DNA of 64,000 nt from Batillaria attramentaria. Its lineage: Eukaryota > Mollusca > Gastropoda > Batillariidae. The notes beneath the pieces were generated by a model that was not told the DNA's origin, did not search any database, and saw only the letters and a list, made by a program, of their open reading frames with translations. Position 1 is the first letter of the stretch; the number at the start of each line of letters is the position of its first letter. Below, in pieces: positions 1 to 10,505 of this stretch. Location: positions 159,001 to 223,000 of the forward strand of contig JACVVK020000169.1 of assembly GCA_018292915.2 (NCBI GenBank), read 5' to 3'. A program made the translations under genes and the position numbers.

Positions 1-277
1 CTTCGAATTTCATGCTAAGACGATAACGAGCCAGCGATTTATGTGACATTTGATTCACCGGAAATAGCCCTGCGATAATCGTTCAACTGCCCATCACGTT
101 ACGAAAGGATTGGGGGGGGGGGGGTGTTGATTAGTTGGTTATCCTCTCACGTACTTGGAGCAGCCCAGTAATTGACCTGTGTTATCTGGGCCTCGTGTAG
201 GACGCTTTACTAAAGATACTCTCCTGGGAAGGGTCACAGAAGAGAAGGAAGGGTCCCTTGTACTTTCTTTGAACTGA

Positions 278-535
278 AAAGGGTGTTTGGCCCGGTGGAT
301 TGAGCGTCCGTCTGCGGATCCTGAGGCACACGGTTCGAATCCCCTCAGTGGTGGGCAGGTTATGGATTTCTCCTGACTAGATCGAGTCACAATTTTACGT
401 GCAGAGTCGTTTACTGGGCCTTGCCTTACTTTCGTGGACACATGCATTCATAACCATTAAGTCTGCATGTAAAAAATGTTCAGCCCATAAAAATCGAAAA
501 TAAATGCAGTTCTAAAATTCTATATTAATGCGATT
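278..535 (+). repeat. tRNA-headed SINE-like repeat, second family (degraded copy)
   Basis: The left part has a tRNA-like promoter: an A-box-like stretch near 290-305 and a B-box-like GGTTCGAATCC near 332-342. About 120 bp further on, at roughly 480-520, comes a block beginning TTCAGCCCA and rich in A/T. The same block follows the tRNA-like head of the copy at 24696-25152. The end runs into short ATT runs. The shared head-plus-block order supports a SINE rather than a tRNA gene; divergence is high. Confidence 0.5.
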
Positions 536-569
536 ATTATTCTTATTTATTTTTAAAAAATTCTAACCG

Positions 570-571
<2 letters not shown>

Positions 572-649
<78 letters not shown>
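572..649. repeat. (TG)n microsatellite followed by poly-G
   Basis: About 39 TG units run without interruption and are followed directly by a G run at 651-662. Both strands are open in several frames only because of the dinucleotide periodicity. Confidence 0.98.
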
Positions 650-650
<1 letters not shown>

Positions 651-704
651 GGGGGGGGGGGGTTGGCGGAGTCTGGGGAGTGAATGGAAAAACAAGCATA
701 AATA

Positions 705-719
705 TCCGTCCGTCCGTCC

Positions 720-768
<49 letters not shown>
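705..768. repeat. Compound (TCCG)n-(TCTG)n-(TC)n microsatellite
   Basis: Four TCCG-type units grade into TCTG units and then into a pure TC run. The ordered transitions suggest stepwise mutation of one simple repeat. Confidence 0.95.
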
Positions 769-769
<1 letters not shown>

Positions 770-1251
770 CGCTATCGCACCATGCATCACGTCTCATAGC
801 TTGCAACGGAGAAGTAGCCTAGGTATCACTTGTAACTGATGTGATAGTAATCCCCGATAACTCCGCATAAAAGTGTAGTATTACTCACTAACGCGTGTTA
901 ACTTGAGTTTGACTTGTCAGGTGAGCCAGCCAAGGGCCGGTGACCGTTTAAAGGGCCACATCAACATTTCAGCCTTGGGACTAAGCCAAATCAGCACGAG
1001 CTATTTGCTGTACAGCACAGCCATTGCGCAGGCCGCTACCGCTGAAGGGGGGGGGGGAGGGACGGGGGGGGGGGGATGTGGGGGGTGGGTGGGGGGATTT
1101 CTAGGCTTCGTCCTACGCTCGCTTTCACAGACGACACAAGTTTGTTTTTTTGAAGCAAGTGTGCTTCCGAGTGCACGTGTACGCTCAGGACAGTGAATAG
1201 TAGAGCTCAAAATGCAATTCACTGGCATTTGCTGGCCGTGCGAACGAGGAG

Positions 1252-1429
1252 GTAGGTAGGTAGGTGTTTGGGAGTTTAACGTCCTTTTCCACCACATAAG
1301 GGTGATATCAAAGACGGGACAGCGAGAAAAAAAGGCCAGCACAAATATTTGGCCCCAGCCGGGATTCGAACTCACGACCCGAGCATTGAAAGTCCAACGC
1401 TCTACCATTCGGCCATACCGGCTCCCCCG
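1252..1429 (-). mobile_element. tRNA-derived SINE, family 1, copy 1
   Basis: Read on the minus strand, it starts with a tRNA-like head (D-arm/A-box GAATGGTAGAGC, T-arm/B-box GAGTTCGAATCCC), continues into a body starting AAATATTTGTGCTGG, and ends in a tail containing GGACGTTAA. It is flanked by a perfect 14-bp direct repeat, GTGCGAACGAGGAG, at 1238-1251 and 1430-1443. That is a target-site duplication from LINE-type retroposition. The head is not a functional tRNA because the acceptor and anticodon arms do not pair well. Confidence 0.93.
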
Positions 1430-1808
1430 GTGCGAACGAGGAGAGTGAAAGACTGTCCTAGAGGCTGTCTACACTACAACCTGCGTTCAAATCGAGTTTA
1501 CCTCAGCTCGGGTAGGACTCGGGTCAATAGAATTTACACTACATCCTTTCTGCAAGTCTAACCCTGACAATGACGTACGTAGGAAAACTGACGTCATGCC
1601 CGCCGTCATACCTTGACGAAAGCATCATACCAAAGATCTTGGAAACACCATTCTGATTCCAAGGTCTTTGATCATACCTAATGGCGCCAGTTGCATGTTT
1701 AGATCTGAAATGCAAGTTGGCCCTGGGCCCGGGTTCAAGCCTGGTCCGTAGCAGTGTTGAATCGGGCCCTATATTCAAAAATCTTGATTTATTAAGAAAC
1801 CCCTTATA

Positions 1809-3123
1809 CGAGGGTCACCCCATAAGTTCGAATGTGGCGAAATGTGAGCATGCTGGAAAGTCTTATCTAGCTCAGTTTTTCGAAATATCCTCCGTTAGCT
1901 TGTATGCAGCTTTCCATCCGTCTGAACCAAGTAGCCACTGCTCCAGCCCACACCGACTTTGGTATACCAGAAATCTGGCCCTCGACAGACGCTCGAGCAT
2001 CTTCAACTGTTTCAAACGCCTTTCCCTTCAGCTCCTTTTTAACAAGAGGGAATAAAAAGAAGTCACAAGGGGCTAAGTCAGGGGAATACGGAGGATGAGT
2101 GACGAGCTGGACCTGGTTTTCTTGTAGAAAGTCCCAAGTTGCAGCAGCCGTGTGAGCACTGGCATTGTCATGGTGAAGGAGTAGGTGGCGGGTACCTGTC
2201 CGTGGGCGCCGTGCACTCCAAGCCTCAAACACCTTGGGCAGGCACGTGTTGATGTACCATTCGGCATTGACGGTCTTCCTCTCCAGAAGTGGTACGGTGG
2301 CTACGTGACCAGATTTTGCAAAGAAAACAGCAATCATTTGCTTCGAGACACTTCTCGATCTTTTGAATTTTACAGGGGGGAGGGGGGGGGATTCCCCTGG
2401 AAACAGCCATACAGAGGACTGCTGCTTTGTTTCAGGATCATACTGATACACATATGTTTCATCACCAGTAACAATGTTACTGACCCGATCTGACCTTCCT
2501 CCGTCGAATTTTCGAAGCATATAGAGGCACCATTCGATCCTTGCCCTCTTTTGTTCCTCTGTCAGCTGGTGGGGCACCCAACGCGCACAACGCTTCCGAA
2601 CACACTGATGGCACCGTAAGATTCTGTCCAAACTGCCAGAGGAAAGGTTCAAAGTGTCCTTTATTTCATCCTCTGTGATTCGCGGATTTTCCTTAATTAG
2701 GGTCTTGACATCGTTCACGTTCCCATCTGTAGTAACGGAAATTGGTCGTCCGCAACGGTCACTATCTTCTAACGACCTCCTCCCGAACTGGAATTCCTTG
2801 AACCACTTGTAGACCATGGATCTCGACGGAGCTTGGTCACCAAAACACCTGGTCAAAATTTCAGAACTTTCCTGGAAAGACTTTCCTTGAATAAAATCGT
2901 AATACATCATGACTCTTAAATCTCTGTTTGAGAGGAAATTTGCACCTCCTTCTGAAGCATCACCCTTACCCTCCTTTTCGTCGCGTAGGGAAAAAACGAC
3001 TGAGAGTAGAAGTATGAATTTTTGTCTCATAACTATGATGACACTGCTTGTGATGATGACGTAAACATTATTTTTTGATGTCATCTGTTCTTTCACATTC
3101 ACGAACTTATGGGGTGACCCTCG
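1809..3123 (-). mobile_element. Complete mariner-family DNA transposon
   Basis: The element is 1315 bp long with perfect 22-bp terminal inverted repeats at 1809-1830 and 3102-3123 (each starting CGAGGGTCACCCC inward). A TA dinucleotide lies directly outside each end (1807-1808 and 3124-3125), the target-site duplication of the Tc1/mariner superfamily. Size, TA target and the single intronless transposase frame inside all fit mariner. The perfect ends and the unbroken frame suggest recent insertion. Confidence 0.97.
1867..3084 (-). CDS. Mariner transposase (D,D34D), intact
   Basis: This encodes the transposase that excises and reinserts the surrounding element at TA sites. The catalytic triad is visible: the first Asp in VTGDET, the second in HHDNASAH, and the third in LAPCDFF exactly 34 residues after the second. 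That spacing defines mariner rather than Tc1. The N-terminal region carries the paired helix-turn-helix DNA-binding part (GDQAPSRSMVYKWFKEF, then LEDSDRCGRP). The C-terminal signature YSPDLAPCDFFLFP is present. The frame runs to a stop at 1867 with no break. The ATG at 3084 is the first one inside the inverted repeats (405 aa); a later ATG at 2910 gives 347 aa, nearer the family norm of about 345, but would cut into the first HTH. The frame extends upstream past the inverted repeat by chance only. Confidence 0.95.
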   Translation of the reverse strand: MTSKNNVYVIITSSVIIVMRQKFILLLSVVFSLRDEKEGKGDASEGGANFLSNRDLRVMMYYDFIQGKSFQESSEILTRCFGDQAPSRSMVYKWFKEFQFGRRSLEDSDRCGRPISVTTDGNVNDVKTLIKENPRITEDEIKDTLNLSSGSLDRILRCHQCVRKRCARWVPHQLTEEQKRARIEWCLYMLRKFDGGRSDRVSNIVTGDETYVYQYDPETKQQSSVWLFPGESPPLPPVKFKRSRSVSKQMIAVFFAKSGHVATVPLLERKTVNAEWYINTCLPKVFEAWSARRPRTGTRHLLLHHDNASAHTAAATWDFLQENQVQLVTHPPYSPDLAPCDFFLFPLVKKELKGKAFETVEDARASVEGQISGIPKSVWAGAVATWFRRMESCIQANGGYFEKLS

Positions 3124-3191
3124 TACTAAGATTTTACATTGTGATCTTAGTAAAAGGAGCGGAGCGATTGCATGTCTAAAGACAATTTTCT

Positions 3192-3335
3192 GTCGGGAAG
3201 CGCTCTTTTTCTTGCTCTGGTCCTGCCACATGGAACACTTTACCAAAGCCCCTCTGAGATTGCCCAACACGGTCGTCTTTTAAATCAAACCTTAAGACAC
3301 ACTTGTTTTTAAAGTATCTCAATAAAACTGACCCG
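3192..3335 (+). mobile_element. Non-LTR retrotransposon C-terminal fragment
   Basis: This stretch is nearly the same as 12444-12583: it encodes the end of a LINE ORF2 of the type ending WNTLPKPLR...SFKSNLKTHLF. Only about 140 bp is present, and it lies 70 bp outside the right end of the mariner. It appears to be a 5'-truncated relic or part of a composite repeat. Confidence 0.75.
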
Positions 3336-3544
3336 AAGGGAGGTTGAATTTACACCAGTTTACTGCTGGACTCTGAGCAAAATGTAGATCTATCGCTACG
3401 GCGCGCTGGTGCTGTCGGCTCAAAGTCCAGCTGCAGACTAAATGAAACTCAACTGTTACTCAAGTAATCATCGAGTGACGGAGAGTACACCCCCCCCCCC
3501 CCCCACACACACACACACATACACCCTCCGCCACATCCTACCGG

Positions 3545-3714
3545 GTGTGTGTGTGTTTGGGAGTTTAACGTCCTTTTCAATCACGTATGTGTGATAACAA
3601 AGACGGGGCAAAGAGCAAAAGACGAGCACAAATATTTGGCCCCAGCCGGGATTCGAACTCACGACCCGAGCAGTAAAAGTCCAACGGTCTACCATTCGGC
3701 TCTCGCGGCTCAGC
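3545..3714 (-). mobile_element. tRNA-derived SINE, family 1, copy 2
   Basis: It shares head, body and GGACGTTAA tail with copy 1. It is flanked by ACATCCTACCGG (3533-3544) and ACATTCCTACCGG (3715-3727), a target-site duplication that has since gained one base. A poly-C and (CA)n stretch lies just left of it. Confidence 0.92.
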
Positions 3715-3730
3715 ACATTCCTACCGGCTG

Positions 3731-4314
3731 AACCATACACAGTCGCATCCGATGACAGTATGACGCCATTTAAAGTGTCGTCATTCCATTGCCTGTGAGG
3801 CCAGCAGGACTAACTGGTGCATGAAGCCTGCAATACAAAGACTAAATTAAACGTGTTCGTCTATCAGTAAATATGAATGCATGCATTTTCATCTTCCTCA
3901 CTGTGCACTATTTAGGTTTACACGATTTATCGCGTATGCGAAAGTGCTGTTTCCCATTTCCGTAGCAATTTCATACAGTTTCCCTGAAATATTCGAAACT
4001 GTATAAATTTCCTATCTATAATTAGTATTACACTTGGGCTATCGGTTTCGGTACACAATTTACAAAGGGAAGATAACGAAATCGTTGACTCATATGAATT
4101 CCATTCGTCCGTTTATCGCACACCCGATACACACGATGTGACGCGTAGTATTTCTCATGATCGAGATCATTGTCCACGGCGCTATCGCTACAGTCAGTTT
4201 TTTTCCCTAATGGTACAGTGCTTGGTAAACGTGTACTGCGCGCAGATGACCCCGAACAGTGATGCAGCAATGGCTACATGCCTCATTTCAAACAGCGTCA
4301 AGTTATCAGCCAGT
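3731..4314. other. Spacer with no recognised feature
   Basis: Nothing beyond short chance open frames can be supported here. It lies just outside the left arm of the inverted duplication that begins near 4315. Confidence 0.5.
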
Positions 4315-5134
4315 ACATTTAAGTGACGTATGAGAGGCACACAGTGAGATGCAGGAGGAAATCATGCAAGGCCAGACAAAGGCAACGTTATGGGGAAAGT
4401 AGTGGACACTCTGAGTCTGACGGAGTGTGTGGACAAGGCAAATGTGAAAGCTGGGTGCTTCACTTCGTTGTAGGATATTGAAAGCCGTGAAACGGGATTG
4501 CTGGTAAGGATATTCAACTGTATCTTACGTTTTTGACCTGTTTGCTTGATATCTGTTTTGTCGCTGGGATCATGTGATTTGCCAAGCCGGACACACAAAA
4601 GTAACATTTGATAAAACAACACTTGAAATCGAGTTTGACAGAAGGTAGACTGATTGGCACACACAAAAGAATGATCGTGGACGTAAGATGGGCGATAACC
4701 GTGACCGGAGTCAGCCAATCGCCTTGATTAAAAACAAAAACTTCAAACCCAGTTTGCACAGTTTCCGGTTTTCCACGCTGTTGGCATGTGCGGTGATTCG
4801 GATACGTTTCTAATGAAAACAATGAGAAAACAAAGCCGGTCGTGCAAATGGCCGCATGCTAGACCAGAAGTTGTGATCATATGAAATCCTTTGTAGCTTT
4901 TCTCAAACTACAGCACAGCTGCCTTCCTGGTGTTGCACATCTTCCAGTTCTGATGTTAAAGGACAGCGGAGGTTCAAAGTTTAGGCTCAGCAAATGACGA
5001 GCGTGAGTCTACATGTGCTGTCATGAGGCAGCAGCTGATCGCGTTTGGAACAGTACAGGACAAGTACAGGAACAGAGGAAGGTGACCAGGTCCACTCCGT
5101 GTGAGAAAGATCGTTTTGTCATCAAGGGTACACA

Positions 5135-8100
5135 ATGGCTGATGACGAGGCGGATTATCTACTCAAGTCCCCTCGCACAACAAACGCGTCCCGAGTTCGC
5201 CTGGTCAACGCCGTGTACGGTGCCGTGGATCAGGACTCCGCTTCTCTCTCAGTAAACGAGGAGGGCCCGCTGTTGAAATACCGCGCGGATCTCGTGCCTG
5301 GTACGAAATCCTTCCCAACCGCTCGCGCCAGACTATGTTTGGTGGCCGTTTTCTTCTGTTACCAAGTCTGTGGGAGTTCTAACGGCCCTCTGACCTCTCA
5401 GTATTTCTACGACCGTTTCTATCCTGACTTCTTTAATGACACCGGCAATGTCAGTAGTCTGACCAAATCGTCCCGGTCTAAATGTGACAGGAACAGCAGC
5501 AACCCGCTTGTGCAGCAGGAGGCGTTGCTCCAGAAACATGTGTCCAAGTTCATGATGATCTTGTCCTACTCGGGTGTCGGTCCCATGGTCGTGGCCACCA
5601 TCCTACTGGGTTCTATGTCTGATGTCATCGGGCGCCGGCCTCTCATCATTCTGTCCTGTCTGTCGTCTTTCTTCAAGCAGATCATTTACGACGTCATCAT
5701 GAAGTTTGACCTTGACCTGACCTACTGCTTCGTGGGAAACGTCGTGGACGGGATGAGCGGCTCCTTCTGCACACTCATGCTTGCCGGTTTCGCCTTCACG
5801 GCTGACTTAACGCCCCCCGAGAAGACCCGTACTAACGCCATTGCTATCGTGGAGTTTTTCCTTCAGATTTCCTATTTGGCCGGGCAGCTAACTGTAGGTT
5901 TCCTCATCCAGAACTTAGGCTACTTCTACGCCTCGCTCTGGCCAAGCGCTTTTGTCTTCATGGCTTTGTGCATTAGCGTGTTTTTCCTCCCAGAGACTGT
6001 AACACATAGAGGAAAAGGCAGCATACGACGCTGTGTGAATCCCTTGAAGTATGTGAAAAACATCTTCGCGTTTTACGTGTCGGCCGGAACTTTGAAAGAG
6101 CGTGCTCTGTTCTGTATAGCTGTGATGGTTTTATTTTTAAACTGGACGGCCGGAATGGCTCACACTTCTCTACTGACCATTTATCAACTGGGTCCTCCTT
6201 TCTGCTGGCTGCCTGAGCAGATTGGAATGTACGGGGCGGTTGGGACCGCCATCAAGGCCGTGACGGGGTTGTTCGCGGTGCACGTGCTGCAGAAATTCTT
6301 GTCTGACCCAATTGTCATCGCCATCGGGCTTCTGTCCTACTCCAGCAGTCTTGTGTTTGAGGGTTTGGCTCAAAATGACGTCATGCTCTACGTTGGTAAG
6401 TGTGTTTCTTTGACGTAATATGTAGAATACGTTCACCGCTAGGACCAGAACGCGAAGATCGTCTAATTATTGTGTCATATCCATTCGACGGACAGATTGT
6501 ATCGAGGTCTTGATGAATATGAATTCGTGTGATTCCATGTGTCAAACGAGATCCACGTCAGGTTTGACATAGACGGGTGTATTAAACATTGTTTTCGTTT
6601 TATTTCGTTCTCCTACAGCGATTGGCGGAGAGCCGTGGGGTTGCCCTTGATGTACCTCCAAGGGAAAGGTCGTTGATCTTTTGGTAAACAAATTGCCCGA
6701 GTCCCTATGTAAAACCTACCAGGCTTAAAAAAAAAAAAAAAAAAAAAAAATCCACTGCCCTTGACATTGCGGTAAAACAGCCAATCGGGTGCGGTCCGAT
6801 GGGCGCTTGACTTTCGTCTGCTGTTTTCTTGGGAAGGTGCGAAGCCGTGAAATCGTTTCTGACATCGCTCAGCCGAAGATTACGTGCAAACGGTACTAAC
6901 TGATTTGAAATCATTTTATGACTATCACTTAATATCAACATGCGCCTATGCAGACCGATTTTTGCCGATTTGTGGACACAGACCTCGCAAATCTAATAAA
7001 ACATTTGCCAAACGGGAAGTCGTCTGCTACTGAGATCATTTTTGCAGAGGCAGGTAGCTGTCAGCATGGCGATACTGGTAGCACTCTGGAGCAAGCAAAT
7101 AATAAGAGAACGCATAGAAATGGCGCAAACGTTTCGCAGATGAACACGACACTGCCTAGACAACGAAACAAACATTTCACGTACATGTATACGTATACCA
7201 AACAAGCCAAGGGAAAATTTCAAGCGGGAAGCGGCCATTCCCCGATTTCACATGGAGCGACGTTTGCACCAAACCGTTTTGGAGCTGTGCACCAAAGCCG
7301 CTGCGAAGCTTGGTTTTTCAACTCAGTTTTACGCAAAATCTCGGCTTTAAGAACTAAGGTTAACCATTAAGGTAGGGTTAATGAACTGAGATGACACCTT
7401 TAGAGTAGTTTCGTACATGCCAAACGCACAAACAATGCGGCGATACATGCACTGTTCCACGACGAACTTCGGCCTCGGGTCTGCTTCGTGCAAATGGCGC
7501 CCCATAGGTTTACTTCTGTAAACAAAGTTTGCAGGGAGACGATTAACTGTTTCCGAAATATTGGTTTTAAACTTCCGTTTTCAGAGAAGGAAATGAAAAC
7601 ACAACTGTTATAGGCTGGGTTTTCGGGGGTAGGGCCGTAGGTGTAGTTTTCGGGAGGTGACAGAGAAGGAAGTTGTAGCCCGCCGAGTTGGCTTGGGCTA
7701 CAACTTTCTTCCCTGTCACCTCCCTCAAACTACACCTACGTCCTACCCTCGAAACCCAGCCTATAATAGTATAGTCATAATGGAAAGCTTTTCATTGAAT
7801 GCGTTTCGTCGGTGCATCTGAATCAGTCACCTGGGTCACAATATAGCATCTCAAACCATTGTGGTGACTGGGTTTGGCGTATATGGTTGTTCTACATACG
7901 TAGAAGCGTACCGCCTACTAAGCAGACGACATTATTGCGTTGCGGACTGAACACCAACTAGACGGTGATTGGAGGCTATTTTTAGCGACTCGGTCGTATC
8001 GACGTGTAGGTATGGAAGCGATAGGCCAAAGAAAGTCAGATTTCTCCATTGTTAGAAGCCTCAAAGTCACGAAAACGGTCGCAGTGGTCAAAAGGAACCT

Positions 8101-9435
8101 CTACTCATTTGGCAACAGCCTCAAAGATATCCAAGGGGCAGTTTTTATGTTGTTTCCATAGTAATGGAAACAACATAATAGGACGGGCTAAAATTTCCAC
8201 GTTCATAGGCAAGCATCTGTGGTACAAACGCACGTCACTGCCGATCTCCCGCAGAGACGATTATGCAAGTGTAACTCTGACAATGACGTAAGAAAACCTG
8301 CGTCATCGATGCTGGCATGTATGCTGTTCCGAACGCGCTTCTCCTCCTCACTGAGTGCCGTCTGTGCGGATGTGTGTGCGTGTGTGCGTGCGTGTGTGCG
8401 TGTGTGAATTGTGTCCGGGCCCGTTTCTTCGAAGATACTTAACCGAATGGCTTCAAATTTGGGGTATCCAAATTTATCAAAATGTTACATTAGACGATTC
8501 AAGCGTGTGATGATTGCTTAAGTGATTTGGGAGTTATCGCCCTTTTGAGACAAGTTGGTTGTCTTTCGTGTACAGGCGTAATATTTATTTAAATCACTCA
8601 ATTTTTTGGCAGTAGATAGCTTGAATACGGACTCTGAATTGATTCACTACTAGAAAATGGTCGCTCTTATAGTTTTCATGTAAACCGAGCCTGAGTTGAC
8701 ATTGCATGTGAACCCAGTTCAGATGCCTATTTCTCCGAAAATACTGAACCGATCGATTTCAAATTTGGGGTTTCTAAATGAATCAAGATTGTTGAATAGA
8801 AGGCCCGATCCAGGTACGATTGCACACATGATTTGCGAGTTATCGCCCTTTTCAAAAAAAGTGGCTTTCTGGCGTTTAAAGGCGTAATATTTACCTAAAC
8901 CACTCCATTTTTTGGACATAGATAGCATGAATACGGACTCTCAACTGAGTGAATTTTGGAGGTTGTCGCTTTTATACTTTTGGCGTAAACCGTACCTGAT
9001 GAAAGTGCTGGTGAACACACTTTAGATCTCAAAATCGCTCCTACTATACCTAGATAATGAGCCTGGGGTGCCATAAAAAATATACAAAAAAATTAGAAAA
9101 ATTCACTGCAGCCGTTGTCGTCAGTTGACTCGAAAATTTGTACTCGAAGCACATTTCCTTTACACAAGCCACACGCCTCACAAACATCGCAGAAAAGGCA
9201 CACGCGCACTGACGCAAAACTGTATCAGCGTCAGTTTGCCGACGTCATGTTTGATTGACGTGGGGGTGTGTCGTCACTTTTCGGAAGTTCTCTATTTGTA
9301 GACGGGGAAAGCGGGAGTTTCATTGATGTAGTGAGCTTTGTTTTCCCACTGACTCTCACTCAATAGCATAGTAGAGTGAGAGAACACCACATAGGTCTCA
9401 ATGGAGCACATGCACAAACGCGGCTCGCGCAAGTC

Positions 9436-9488
<53 letters not shown>

Positions 9489-9805
9489 GCGCGCGTATGT
9501 CTGTGTGTGTCTGTGTGCGCGCGCGCGCAGCAGACATAACACATAGTGAAAAAACGTTCGCCGCGCAGACTTGTCTGTTAAACACATTGAGCCGGTATAA
9601 ATTCGATCTTTACACTGCGCAGCAGCAACACTTCAATTTTCATGGGGCTGCTTTCATTGCAAGAATTGTATCTGAGTCAAAGTTATTACGTCAAATGTAT
9701 TATGCGTCATCCCAATGAGGAAAACGTCATAGATTTCAAAGAAAACAACTTGACGTCTCTCTTCCAAAACCAAGATTGGTCTGACAAGCCCGGTCAGTTG
9801 TTTCC

Positions 9806-9854
<49 letters not shown>

Positions 9855-9863
9855 GAGAGAGAG

Positions 9864-9930
<67 letters not shown>

Positions 9931-10065
9931 TCCCGTATACATGGCATTACAAAAGAACGACCGTGACGACAGCAGGTGATTAAATGGAAACAACATATTG
10001 GGCTGGTCAGTGGCCATCTTGTTGTTGTTGTTGTTGTTGTTGTTGTCTTGGTTTTTTGTTTTGTT

Positions 10066-10101
<36 letters not shown>

Positions 10102-10283
10102 TCATTACGAACACAGCAGGCATAATATGCGTAGGATTAAAGTGATGTTTTGTGCCTATGTTTTGTCCCCATTTAGCGGTGGTAGTGAATTTGGTCAGTC
10201 CAGCTGCCATTCCCGTCAACAGGTCACTCTTGTCCAAGATGGCGGGTGCCGACAGACAAGGTAAGACCTGACCTTACACTATT

Positions 10284-10361
<78 letters not shown>

Positions 10362-10438
10362 CGTGCTTGCGTGCGCGTTGAAATAAATTGTACAACTCAA
10401 AAACACCTACCGAGTCGTGTCAGGTAAAGACACAAAAC

Positions 10439-10505
<67 letters not shown>

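Larger units (their letters stand above)
1..1237. other. Repeat-rich flank without a recognised gene
   Basis: No gene is recognised here. The stretch holds a SINE-like segment (about 278-535), a (TG)n tract, a (TCCG/TC)n tract, and poly-G runs at about 112-124, 651-662 and 1047-1094. Open frames in this part are either low-complexity translations of the dinucleotide repeats or short chance frames with no known motif. Confidence 0.6.
6396..10176 (+). other. Intron 1 of SLC46 copy A, expanded
   Basis: This intron is 3.8 kb, against 0.88 kb in copy B. It starts GTAAGT and ends TTTAG. It holds a poly-A run near 6727-6750, a palindromic fold-back element (7608-7766), a 306-bp tandem duplication (8405-9010), a GTGC repeat, and a GA/GT compound microsatellite. 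A 140-codon open frame at 6948-7370 has no recognisable motif and is probably chance. Confidence 0.85.

Noticed and set aside
278..352. tRNA gene
   Set aside because: A- and B-box-like motifs are present, but a cloverleaf cannot be closed and the same head begins interspersed repeats; the heads of all the other SINE copies were rejected as tRNAs for the same reason.
543..822. Overlapping open frames on both strands rich in His-Thr, Cys-Val, Leu-Ser or Arg-Glu
   Set aside because: They are translations of TG/CA and TC/GA microsatellites; the same holds for similar frames at 9360-10100, 10224-10490, 12164-12950, 21249-21593, 41226-41546, 51020-51632 and 55166-55491.
6948..7370. 140-codon open frame in intron 1 of SLC46 copy A
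   Set aside because: No recognisable domain or codon pattern, and no counterpart in copy B.
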